DNA from: Pseudomonadota bacterium
GTDB taxonomy: Bacteria; Pseudomonadota; Alphaproteobacteria; Rhizobiales; Xanthobacteraceae
DNA: 8,249 nt
Direction of reading: 5' to 3'
Assembly (NCBI GenBank): GCA_023405565.1
Contig: JAEXXW010000723.1
Location: 1-8,249 of the forward strand
Numbering within the stretch: position 1 is the first letter of the stretch; each line of letters starts with the position of its first letter. The notes under the pieces were generated by a model. It was not told the origin of the DNA, did not search any database, and was given only the letters and a program-made list of their open reading frames with translations. Both the position numbers and the translations under genes were made by a program. Below, one piece after another: positions 1-7,859 of this stretch.

Positions 1-50
1 ACCGGGCAGGAAGCGCCGGGCTTGCGGAGTTGAGACGACATTGCGCGAGT

Positions 51-73
51 ATCACGCGACGCAGGCGCGTGAT
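51..73 (-). terminator. Hairpin just after the gyrB stop codon
   Basis: ATCACGCG (51-58) and CGCGTGAT (66-73) form a perfect 8-bp inverted repeat around a 7-base loop. In the gyrB direction the stem starts two bases after the TAG stop. No T-run follows it, so it is not a textbook intrinsic terminator. It could be a Rho-assisted end or a hairpin that protects the mRNA 3' end. The remaining bases 1-50 show no gene that I can support. Confidence 0.45.
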
Positions 74-75
74 GG

Positions 76-2590
<2,515 letters not shown>

Positions 2591-2640
2591 CACTAGCTTA
2601 AGTGGTTGTATTTCAACAATTTTTCAAGGCCCGCTTAGGG
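2591..2640 (-). promoter_or_regulatory. AT-rich region likely holding the gyrB promoter
   Basis: This is the most AT-rich stretch upstream of gyrB. On the minus strand it holds two TTGAAA hexamers and TTGTTG, any of which could be a -35, but no good -10 at 16-18 bp; CTAGTG lies 17 bp after TTGTTG. It also contains a TTGT-N6-ACAA palindrome (2606-2619) that fits the loose half-site pattern of Crp/Fnr-family sites. The location of the promoter is inferred, not read with certainty. Confidence 0.28.
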
Positions 2641-2690
2641 CAAAAATGCGGCCAGCCGGAAGGCGGTTAGTGGCGGCTTTTTGGGCCACC

Positions 2691-2942
2691 TCAATCGTCG
2701 GATTTGACGGTTCCTGACGGCAGGCGTTCCGCCCTCGATGGGCGGCCCTCTCCGTTCCCCCATTCGAACTCCCTGCTAGGACTATAGTCAGGAACAGGCC
2801 GGCTGAACGAACCCAGCGCGGTGGCCCAGATTTCCACCCGCGTCACGTCCTTGCGCAGCCCATCGATCGCGTCATGCAGGCGCTCGGTTATGACATCAGG
2901 TCCGGCTTTGGCGGCCTGTATGTCGGTCGTTTTCCTGGCCAT
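2691..2942 (-). CDS. Small hypothetical protein, 83 residues
   Basis: I do not recognise a named family. The ATG at 2942 has a good Shine-Dalgarno, GGGAG (CTCCC at 2950-2954), seven bases upstream, and the TGA is at 2691-2693. The N-terminal half (about 15-45) looks helical and amphipathic, with ITERLHDAIDGLRKDVTRVE; the rest is rich in Pro, Ser, Gly and charged residues and is probably disordered. There is no signal peptide, membrane segment, cysteine or metal motif. It lies between the porin (157 bp upstream) and gyrB (185 bp downstream), all on the minus strand, so read-through from the porin is possible. The main evidence that it is real is the start signal and a natural-looking composition; the overlapping plus-strand ORF lacks such support. 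Confidence 0.55.
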   Translation of the reverse strand: MARKTTDIQAAKAGPDVITERLHDAIDGLRKDVTRVEIWATALGSFSRPVPDYSPSREFEWGNGEGRPSRAERLPSGTVKSDD

Positions 2943-3099
2943 GTTGACGCTCCCAGCCCGTTCTCTTGCAGGTTTGCGGTCCCTGCCGTTGAATTTTTGT
3001 CTTGGTAGGACAAAGCCTGGATGGGGCGAGGGTTCCCTGCGTCTCTCGTGTGAGAATAATGCGTAACACCGGAACCCGTGCCGCCGGGCGCAGATCGTT
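2943..3099. other. Intergenic spacer with a small inverted repeat
   Basis: This 157-bp gap follows the porin and precedes the 83-residue ORF. TTTGTC (2996-3001) and GACAAA (3009-3014) form a perfect 6-bp inverted repeat with a 7-base loop. No T-run follows on the minus strand, so it is a poor terminator for the porin. I see no convincing promoter for the small ORF. Confidence 0.25.
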
Positions 3100-3930
3100 C
3101 TAGTTGCCGAAGCGATAATTCAGCCCTGCGCGTACGATCTGCAAATTGAAGTTGGTCTTAGCGGTGAGAGCTGATCCGGGAGCCGAGGGATCGCTGAACG
3201 TTACGGACCGACTCCCAAGGTCTGCGTAGAGATACTCTGCCTTGACCGTCCAGCGATCGGCGAAGGCGTACTCGAACCCGCCTCCCGCGGTCCAGCCGGT
3301 CGAGACGCCCGAGGCTGTGCCGGTGATACAATAGAAATTGCCGATGTCGCAGCGTCCGAACGTGTTGGTGCCGCTCGTCGTTGTTTTCACTTCCCCATAG
3401 GCAAGACCGGCTGTTCCATAGAGCAACAGAGAGGGCGACGCCAGAATGCCAAGACGACCGCGGAGAGTGCCGAACCAATCTAGCTTGGTATCGATCGTTG
3501 TTACGAATTGTCCGCCGACAAAGGCGGGGCCTGTGCGTGAATCGCTTTTGCTCAAATCTGAATACGACAGATCGGCCTCGATGCCCGCAAGCAGCGGCCC
3601 GCTCTGAAAATTGAATCCGATCTGTCCACCGCCGACGAAGCCGGCCGGCTTCAGCGATCCCGGAAACGGACTGTATTCATGGGGATTAGTCGGTGTGCCC
3701 ATGACTCCGGCATAGGCATCGTTGGGTGTCAGCGTCGTAGACGTACGCCCACCTCCATAGCCCGCATTCACGCCGGTATAGAAGCCATTCCAGTTGGTGG
3801 ATGGCAGCGTGGGAGCCACCTTGAAGACGGGTCGCGAATTGATGTCCGCTGCCATAGCGGGCTGTGCCGCCAAGAGCACGGCAATAAAGAACTGGGCTGG
3901 CCGCAAGGCGTGCTGGAATCTTGTGCGCAT
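3100..3930 (-). CDS. Outer-membrane beta-barrel protein (Omp25/Omp31-like porin family)
   Basis: This is a predicted small outer-membrane barrel of 276 residues. A signal peptide occupies 1-27: charged MRTRFQHALR, a hydrophobic core, and a cleavage site after AMA. The mature protein shows family hallmarks: NWNGFYTGVNAGYGGG (46-61), GGGQIGFNFQ (100-109), LLAGIEADLSYS (113-124), DWFGTLRGRLG (151-161), LLLYGTAGLAYGEV (168-181), GWTAGGGFEYAF (212-223), KAEYLYADLG (230-239), and the closing strand IVRAGLNYRF (265-274). Cys194 and Cys201 could form a disulfide in a loop. I chose the ATG at 3930 because the signal peptide begins there and GAGAG lies four bases upstream; the open frame runs to 4065, but that extension is Pro-rich and covers the control region. 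It diverges from the AraC gene, which probably regulates it. Substrate unknown. Confidence 0.9.
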   Translation of the reverse strand: MRTRFQHALRPAQFFIAVLLAAQPAMAADINSRPVFKVAPTLPSTNWNGFYTGVNAGYGGGRTSTTLTPNDAYAGVMGTPTNPHEYSPFPGSLKPAGFVGGGQIGFNFQSGPLLAGIEADLSYSDLSKSDSRTGPAFVGGQFVTTIDTKLDWFGTLRGRLGILASPSLLLYGTAGLAYGEVKTTTSGTNTFGRCDIGNFYCITGTASGVSTGWTAGGGFEYAFADRWTVKAEYLYADLGSRSVTFSDPSAPGSALTAKTNFNLQIVRAGLNYRFGN

Positions 3931-3969
3931 AAGTCTCTCGGTGACGCAATGGAAGCCGTCGATTGCAGC

Positions 3970-4025
3970 GGACCCTAAAGGACCCGGAATCGCTGTTCTT
4001 GGACGACGCGCGACAGGGCTTGGAC
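3970..4025. promoter_or_regulatory. Helically phased GGAC direct repeats (candidate AraC-type operator)
   Basis: GGAC occurs on the plus strand at 3970, 3980, 4001 and 4022, with steps of 10, 21 and 21 bp, so all copies lie on about the same DNA face. The first pair extends to GGACCC; the second pair is an exact 7-base repeat, CTTGGAC, at 3998-4004 and 4019-4025. AraC-family proteins with two helix-turn-helix motifs typically bind direct repeats about two helical turns apart. The site lies between the araC-like gene and the porin. Binding is inferred. Confidence 0.42.
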
Positions 4026-4042
4026 CAGAAGCCACTGGTCCA
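4021..4042. repeat. Perfect 8-bp inverted repeat in the araC-porin control region
   Basis: TGGACCAG (4021-4028) and CTGGTCCA (4035-4042) are perfect inverted arms separated by six bases. The left arm contains the last of the phased GGAC motifs and the right arm its mirror image. It may be an extra operator element, or a hairpin in the araC leader if transcription starts upstream of it. TTTT follows at 4046-4049, so a weak intrinsic terminator on the plus strand cannot be excluded. Confidence 0.5.
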
Positions 4043-4099
4043 TCGTTTTGAACCGGCTGTTGCAATTGCGCGACAAACCCTCAATGCTGAAGGCAAGTC

Positions 4100-5092
4100 G
4101 TGGGGCATCCGGTGAAGGGCGAAGTCAGTACCATTTCATTCTCGTCCGAGGATTTGCCGGAACGCGATCGCCTGCCGAACTGGCGCGAAGTCAGCGGTCG
4201 CACCATGATGCTGGTCGATATGGAGCCGCTGACGGAGACGCCGTTCCGTTGCGACGCCAGCATCAGCGTCATGCGAGGCCTTGCCATCGGACGTCTCAGC
4301 ACGACACCCAATCGCATCACGCGAACGCAGCAATTGATCGTCGACGGCAATGACGACCTGCTATTCGTCATTCCCGAAGAAGGACGCCTGCATACTTCAA
4401 CGCGCCGAGGCAACGTCACGATCAGCCCGGGGCAGGGGCTTCTCATGTCGAGCGCCGAGCCGAGTGTCAATCTCGTGCCGTCGACCGCTACATTCATCAG
4501 CCTTGCGATTCCGGCTGCGACGTTGATCCCGCTGCTTGCGGACTTCGACAGCGCATTACGTGGTGAAGCTGGTGTGCAAACGGTGCCGTTTCGATTGCTG
4601 ACCGTCTATCTGAGCCAGCTCATTGTCGACAGTGCGCAATTATCGTCGTCGCTCCTGCAAATCGCCGTCACCCACCTGTATGATCTGGTCGCGCTGTCGC
4701 TGGGTGCCGCGAACGACGCCGCGGCCGTTGCTGCAGATCGCGGTGTGCGTGCGGCACGGCTGCACGCGTTGAAGGTTGATGTACAGGCTCATCTAGGCTC
4801 GTCTGCGCTTTCGTTGACTGAGATTGCGGTGCGGCAGGGAATTTCTTCCAGCTATGTGCGCAAGCTGTTCGATGAAAGCGGAACGAGTTTCACCACGTAC
4901 GTGCTGACCGCGCGGTTGGAGCGTGCTCGACGCATTCTGTGTGATCCGCGCGCGCGTCATCTGCCGATCAGCGCGGTGGCGTACAGTGTAGGGTTCGGTG
5001 ATCTGTCGTACTTCAATCGCACTTTCCGCCGGATATACGGCATGACGCCATCCGATGTTCGTGCTCAAGGCAGGAGCGAGCGTGATCGATAG
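4100..5092 (+). CDS. AraC-family transcriptional regulator
   Basis: This is a predicted DNA-binding regulator of 330 residues. The N-terminal part (about 13-200) resembles the AraC_binding_2 type sensor domain and opens with FSSEDLPERDRLPNWREV, a pattern common in proteobacterial AraC proteins. The C-terminal 100 residues hold two helix-turn-helix motifs: SLTEIAVRQGISSSYVRKLF (238-257) and the diagnostic second one, PISAVAYSVGFGDLSYFNRT (289-308), followed by FRRIYGMTPSDVR. The GTG start at 4100 has GAAGG (4089-4093) six bases upstream, and an in-frame TGA at 4088-4090 rules out an earlier start; GTG at 4112 is a weaker alternative. It diverges from the porin and converges on recF. The inducer is unknown, and control of the porin and itself is inferred from layout and phased repeats. 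Confidence 0.93.
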   Translation: MGHPVKGEVSTISFSSEDLPERDRLPNWREVSGRTMMLVDMEPLTETPFRCDASISVMRGLAIGRLSTTPNRITRTQQLIVDGNDDLLFVIPEEGRLHTSTRRGNVTISPGQGLLMSSAEPSVNLVPSTATFISLAIPAATLIPLLADFDSALRGEAGVQTVPFRLLTVYLSQLIVDSAQLSSSLLQIAVTHLYDLVALSLGAANDAAAVAADRGVRAARLHALKVDVQAHLGSSALSLTEIAVRQGISSSYVRKLFDESGTSFTTYVLTARLERARRILCDPRARHLPISAVAYSVGFGDLSYFNRTFRRIYGMTPSDVRAQGRSERDR

Positions 5093-5139
5093 CGCGTTTT
5101 CAGGCGAAGTGGATACCAGTTCGCATGAAGAAGACGCGT
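5092..5139. repeat. Dispersed-type palindromic repeat between convergent araC and recF
   Basis: This imperfect palindrome has outer arms GCGCGTTTTC (5092-5101) and GAAGACGCGT (5130-5139), pairing over ten bases with two G-T wobbles, inner arms GCGAA (5104-5108) and TTCGC (5120-5124), and the loop GTGGATACCAG. From memory, unverified, it resembles a short palindromic element found in many copies between genes in Bradyrhizobium and relatives. It overlaps the last base of the AraC stop and lies 13 bases from the recF stop, so it could act as a two-way transcription end. Confidence 0.62.
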
Positions 5140-5152
5140 CAAACTGAAGGCT

Positions 5153-6292
5153 CTAGCGCCGCTTCACCTGGCCCTGCGTCACATCGAAGATTTGCGCACG
5201 ATCCGCAATGTCATCGAACGTCTGGGGATCTGCGCCGGTCATCCAGACCTGTGCCCCGAGTTCGGTCAGCGCATCGTAGAGCGCGCGACGACGCGACGGG
5301 TCGAGATGGGCGGACACTTCATCGAGCAACAGCAGTGGCGCATAGCCGGTCATGTCGGCGATCAACGCCGTATGCGCGAGCACGAGGCGGATCAGGATCG
5401 CTTTCTGTTCGCCGGTCGAGGCATCGGCAGCCGGAATGCCTTTCGGGCCGTAGGTGACGTCGAGATCGGTGAGATGCGGACCATCGAGCGTACGGCCGGC
5501 GGCGGCGTCGCGTGCTCGACCATTCCGCAACACGTCGCGATAGCGCTGTTCGATTTCCGATGCTGGTTCGGCGAGCAGAGCATTTTCCATCCAGCCATTC
5601 AGACGGATTTCGGCGAATGGAAAGGCCGTCGCAGCGCCCCGCCCGGCCGCGAGCGCCGTCTGCAGGCGCGTCATGGTTTCGCTGCGCAGGGCGGCCACCG
5701 CGACGGCAAGCTCCGCCGTCTCGTGTTCGACGGCATCGAGCCAGTGCGGATCGGGATTGGGATTTTCCAGAAGACGATTGCGCGAACGCAAGGCGCGTTC
5801 CAGCGCAGAAACGCGGGTGGAATGGCGCGCATCGACGGCCAGGACCAGCCGGTCGAGGAAGCGCCGGCGTTCGGCGGCTGGGCCGCCGAACAATCCATCC
5901 AGCGCCGGGGTCAGCCAGACGATGCGCAGGTGATCGGCAAAATCCGCTGCCGAGCCGGCAGGCTCGCGATCGATGCGATAGCGGCGGCCACCCGTTGTTT
6001 CCCCTGCTTGCGGCGCTTCGACACCGGTGCCGAGCATTGTCAGGCCCAGTGCGCCCTCGATTTCGGCAGAGACGGCCCAGGAGCCATCGCCTTCGGCGAA
6101 AGCGACTTCCTCAAGCGTCGCACGCCGCAGACCGCGTCCCGGTGTCAGGAAGGAAATGGCTTCGATCAGGTTGGTCTTGCCGGCGCCGTTTGGTCCGACC
6201 AGCACCACAGGCCGCTCATCGACCACAAGGCTGGCGGCGCGATAGCTGCGGAAATTCGTGAGGCTGAGGCGTCGGATGGAGGCGGCTGGCAT
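5153..6292 (-). CDS. recF: DNA replication/repair protein RecF
   Basis: RecF is an SMC-like ABC ATPase that binds gapped DNA and, with RecO and RecR, helps load RecA at stalled forks. The 379 residues are normal length. Visible parts: the starting strand SIRRLSLTNFRSYRAA (5-20), Walker A GPNGAGKT (33-40), a coiled-coil/arm region (about 120-230), the ABC signature STGEQKA (292-298) and Walker B LLLLDEVSAHLD (320-331), with Asp324 and catalytic Glu325. The ATG at 6292 fits the family N-terminus; an in-frame stop upstream (TGA at 6323-6325 on the plus strand) limits alternatives. No clear Shine-Dalgarno precedes it. In relatives recF directly follows dnaN; here tetR lies 86 bp upstream on the same strand, so recF may be read from the tetR promoter. 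Confidence 0.97.
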   Translation of the reverse strand: MPAASIRRLSLTNFRSYRAASLVVDERPVVLVGPNGAGKTNLIEAISFLTPGRGLRRATLEEVAFAEGDGSWAVSAEIEGALGLTMLGTGVEAPQAGETTGGRRYRIDREPAGSAADFADHLRIVWLTPALDGLFGGPAAERRRFLDRLVLAVDARHSTRVSALERALRSRNRLLENPNPDPHWLDAVEHETAELAVAVAALRSETMTRLQTALAAGRGAATAFPFAEIRLNGWMENALLAEPASEIEQRYRDVLRNGRARDAAAGRTLDGPHLTDLDVTYGPKGIPAADASTGEQKAILIRLVLAHTALIADMTGYAPLLLLDEVSAHLDPSRRRALYDALTELGAQVWMTGADPQTFDDIADRAQIFDVTQGQVKRR

Positions 6293-6378
6293 TTGATCGT
6301 GACGGACCGGCGGAATGAGCTGTCAGATAACGTGCATCCGCCTGCGAGACCAGTCCGTCTCCGGCCGGGTTGTGCCTG
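6293..6378 (-). other. tetR-recF spacer with nested complementary arms
   Basis: The 86-bp leader of recF contains nested inverted arms: GACGGAC (6301-6307) with GTCCGTC (6353-6359), and inside them GGCGGA (6309-6314) with TCCGCC (6337-6342). A transcript entering from tetR could fold here close to the recF start. I see no convincing recF promoter and no T-run after the fold. In a GC-rich genome such complementarity can arise by chance. Confidence 0.3.
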
Positions 6379-7026
6379 TCATGTCTTCCAGCCGCACGTC
6401 GCACTGAACAGGCGCACGACGGTATCGACATCTTCGGCCGACCAATCGCCGGAAGGCTGCAGCGCAAAGCGGGCCACCAGGTACCCGATATTGAGGCTGA
6501 AGAATGCACCCGTCAGCGCCGTGGCGCTGTTGTCGCGTGCGATCCAGCCTGACTCCTGCATGCGCGCGAGATGCGCGCTCATTGGCGCGAAAACACTGGC
6601 GCGCCACATTGCGCCGTATCGGTGCGCGAGATCGGTATTGCGGAACAGCTCGCGAAACAGAATGCGATAATCGTTCGGTGCGGCAACGGCGCCCTCGATC
6701 CGTTCCGTCAGGAACTGACGATGCCATGCGCGAAATGTGTCCGGCGTGAACGGCGTCTCGTCCATGATGCGGGCGTAGCTTTGCGTGCGCATCGAATTGA
6801 GGGTGACTTCTTCGAGCACGATCGTCGTCAGGCGATCCTTGTTGCCGAAATGCTTGAACAGCGTCCGTTCGGTCGTGCCAGCCAGGGCCGCGATTTCTCG
6901 CGTCGTCGCCGCATCGATGCCCCGCTCGGCAAACAGCGTCACTGCCGCCTCGATGATGGCCGCATGCAAAGCCGGTGATGGCTTGGGCCCGCGTCGGGCG
7001 GCGGGCGATGGGTCGGACTCCTGCAT
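6379..7026 (-). CDS. TetR-family transcriptional repressor
   Basis: This is a predicted TetR/AcrR-type repressor of 215 residues. The N-terminal DNA-binding domain spans about 19-65, with ALHAAIIEAAVTLFAERGID and the helix-turn-helix TTREIAALAGTTERTLFKHF (41-60). The remaining 150 residues are helical, as expected for the ligand and dimer domain; its sequence suggests no ligand. The ATG at 7026 is the only start that keeps the whole domain. It has no Shine-Dalgarno, and the predicted mRNA leader is only about 14 bases. It diverges from the hemerythrin-like gene across 112 bp that hold a perfect palindrome over its own -10, so it probably represses itself and possibly its neighbour. It lies upstream of recF on the same strand. 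Confidence 0.93.
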   Translation of the reverse strand: MQESDPSPAARRGPKPSPALHAAIIEAAVTLFAERGIDAATTREIAALAGTTERTLFKHFGNKDRLTTIVLEEVTLNSMRTQSYARIMDETPFTPDTFRAWHRQFLTERIEGAVAAPNDYRILFRELFRNTDLAHRYGAMWRASVFAPMSAHLARMQESGWIARDNSATALTGAFFSLNIGYLVARFALQPSGDWSAEDVDTVVRLFSATCGWKT

Positions 7027-7036
7027 CCGATAAAAA

Positions 7037-7052
7037 TATAGTGATCACTATA
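7037..7052. promoter_or_regulatory. Perfect 16-bp palindrome, likely TetR operator
   Basis: TATAGTGATCACTATA is a perfect palindrome starting 11 bases upstream of the tetR start codon. Its right end is the tetR -10 hexamer, so a bound dimer would block polymerase. Size, symmetry and position are those expected of a TetR-family operator. Recognition by this particular protein is inferred. Confidence 0.75.
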
Positions 7053-7075
7053 CATATTGCAACGGGCGGTTTCAA
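7047..7075 (-). promoter_or_regulatory. Predicted tetR promoter
   Basis: On the minus strand TTGAAA (7070-7075) and TATAGT (7047-7052) are separated by exactly 17 bp, a near-consensus sigma-70-type pair. The predicted start is near 7040, which leaves about 14 untranslated bases. The -10 lies inside the 16-bp palindrome. Confidence 0.66.
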
Positions 7076-7085
7076 ATATGTATAG
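7048..7085. repeat. 11-bp inverted repeat spanning the two promoters
   Basis: CTATACATATT (7048-7058) and AATATGTATAG (7075-7085) are perfect inverted arms around a 16-base centre. Each arm covers most of one -10 element of the two opposed promoters, and the left arm shares CTATA with the 16-bp palindrome. It may be a second, wider-spaced binding site, or reflect symmetry of the promoters. Confidence 0.55.
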
Positions 7086-7086
7086 C
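7057..7086 (+). promoter_or_regulatory. Predicted promoter of the hemerythrin-like gene
   Basis: TTGCAA (7057-7062) and TATAGC (7081-7086) are separated by 18 bp. The predicted start is near 7092, giving a leader of about 46 bases. The element interlocks with the tetR promoter: each -35 lies inside the other promoter's span, so the two polymerases could not bind together. Confidence 0.55.
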
Positions 7087-7124
7087 AAACACAATACTTT
7101 TTGTGGCGATGGTGCCGCGGGTTT

Positions 7125-7136
7125 AAGGAGAAGGAG
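7125..7136 (+). promoter_or_regulatory. Tandem Shine-Dalgarno of the hemerythrin-like gene
   Basis: AAGGAG occurs twice in a row. The first copy (7125-7130) is eight bases from the ATG at 7139, an ideal distance; the second is only two bases away. This is the strongest ribosome-binding site in the window and supports the chosen start. Confidence 0.7.
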
Positions 7137-7138
7137 AC

Positions 7139-7816
7139 ATGCCTTTGAAAAAAGCCGATACGACCGGCCGCTGGGACATTTACGGCCCTGTTCACAAGGG
7201 TTTACGCCGCGCCCATGCGCAAATGATCCAACGGCTCGGCTGTGCCGATTTTACCGGTCAGGTGGATGAGCTGCTGAAGGATTTGCGCGCCCATATTGCC
7301 ATGGCGGCTGCGCACCTCACCGATGAGGAAGTCCACATTCATACTGCGCTGGAAAGCCGCGCGCCCGGCGCGACGGCCCTGCTGACGCATCAGCATGATG
7401 GTCATCGGCTGCATATGGCCGAACTGGAAGAAGCCATTCGCGCCGTCGAAAGCGGGAAAGACCAGAGCGTCGGCCGGCGCCTCTATCTGTGCTTCACGCG
7501 TTTCGTCGCTGACGATCTCGAGCATATGGCCGAGGAGGAAACTCAGACCTGGCCCGTATTGTGCGCGTATTTCAGCGATGCCGAACTCGCCAATATCGAG
7601 ATGACGATCGTCAGCTCCTTGCCGCGGGCTCTCTCAATGGCCTTCATGACGGCGATGGTCCCGGCCATGAATCCGCAGGAACGGGCGGCATTGCTTGGCG
7701 GCATCAAATCGGGAGCGCCGTCGGACATGTATGCGCAGCTGGTTGAGACAGCCGTACGGCCGACATTGCCAGCAGCCGATTTCGCGCGGCTGGAAGCGCT
7801 CGGCCTCGCGGCATGA
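7139..7816 (+). CDS. Hemerythrin-like (HHE) diiron domain protein
   Basis: This is a predicted cytoplasmic four-helix-bundle protein of 225 residues that would bind two irons. Hemerythrin-like proteins bind oxygen or nitric oxide, sense redox state or handle iron; which applies here is unknown. Likely ligands follow the family order: His19 (VHKGLRRAH), His59 with Glu63 (HLTDE), His86/His89/His92 (HQHDGHRLH), and His129 with Glu133 (HMAEE). The spare histidines 52, 66, 68 and 84 make exact assignment uncertain. The domain covers about 12-145; the remaining 80 residues, with AMNPQERAALLGGI (176-189), are helical and I cannot assign them a function. There is no signal peptide. It diverges from the tetR gene, its probable repressor, and converges on dnaN with 29 bases between the stops. 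Confidence 0.92.
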   Translation: MPLKKADTTGRWDIYGPVHKGLRRAHAQMIQRLGCADFTGQVDELLKDLRAHIAMAAAHLTDEEVHIHTALESRAPGATALLTHQHDGHRLHMAELEEAIRAVESGKDQSVGRRLYLCFTRFVADDLEHMAEEETQTWPVLCAYFSDAELANIEMTIVSSLPRALSMAFMTAMVPAMNPQERAALLGGIKSGAPSDMYAQLVETAVRPTLPAADFARLEALGLAA

Positions 7817-7834
7817 GCTGAATTGCAGAAGGGT

Positions 7835-7859
7835 CGATGCGGGACTTACACCCGCATCG
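7835..7859. terminator. Perfect hairpin over the dnaN stop codon, between convergent genes
   Basis: CGATGCGGG (7835-7843) and CCCGCATCG (7851-7859) form a perfect 9-bp stem with the 7-base loop ACTTACA. The loop holds the dnaN TAA (7846-7848) and the stem includes its last codons. There is no T-run on either side. It lies just after the hemerythrin-like gene and could end transcription from both sides or protect the dnaN mRNA end. Confidence 0.5.

Noticed and set aside
2642..2666. Weak bulged hairpin followed by TTTTT on the minus strand after the 83-residue ORF
   Set aside because: The stem has only five pairs with a bulge and the T-run is several bases away; the hairpin at 2562-2590 is the better candidate.
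2821..3066. 81-residue plus-strand open frame overlapping the small minus-strand ORF
   Set aside because: No ribosome-binding site or recognisable domain; the opposite-strand ORF has a good start signal.
3931..4065. Longer porin start at 4065
   Set aside because: The 45 extra residues are Pro/Arg-rich and precede a perfect signal peptide that starts at 3930; the region is better explained as control DNA.
5192..6670. 492-residue plus-strand open frame opposite recF and tetR
   Set aside because: It crosses two well-supported genes on the other strand and its composition looks like a shadow of their codon bias.
6323..7195. 290-residue minus-strand open frame overlapping tetR
   Set aside because: It is in a different frame from the clear TetR protein, runs through the promoter region and shows no domain.
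6315..7820. 8-bp direct repeat ATGAGCTG at 6315-6322 and 7813-7820 flanking the tetR-hemerythrin pair, as a target-site duplication
   Set aside because: One copy includes the hemerythrin stop codon, no transposase or terminal repeats are present, and an 8-base match between two spacers can occur by chance.
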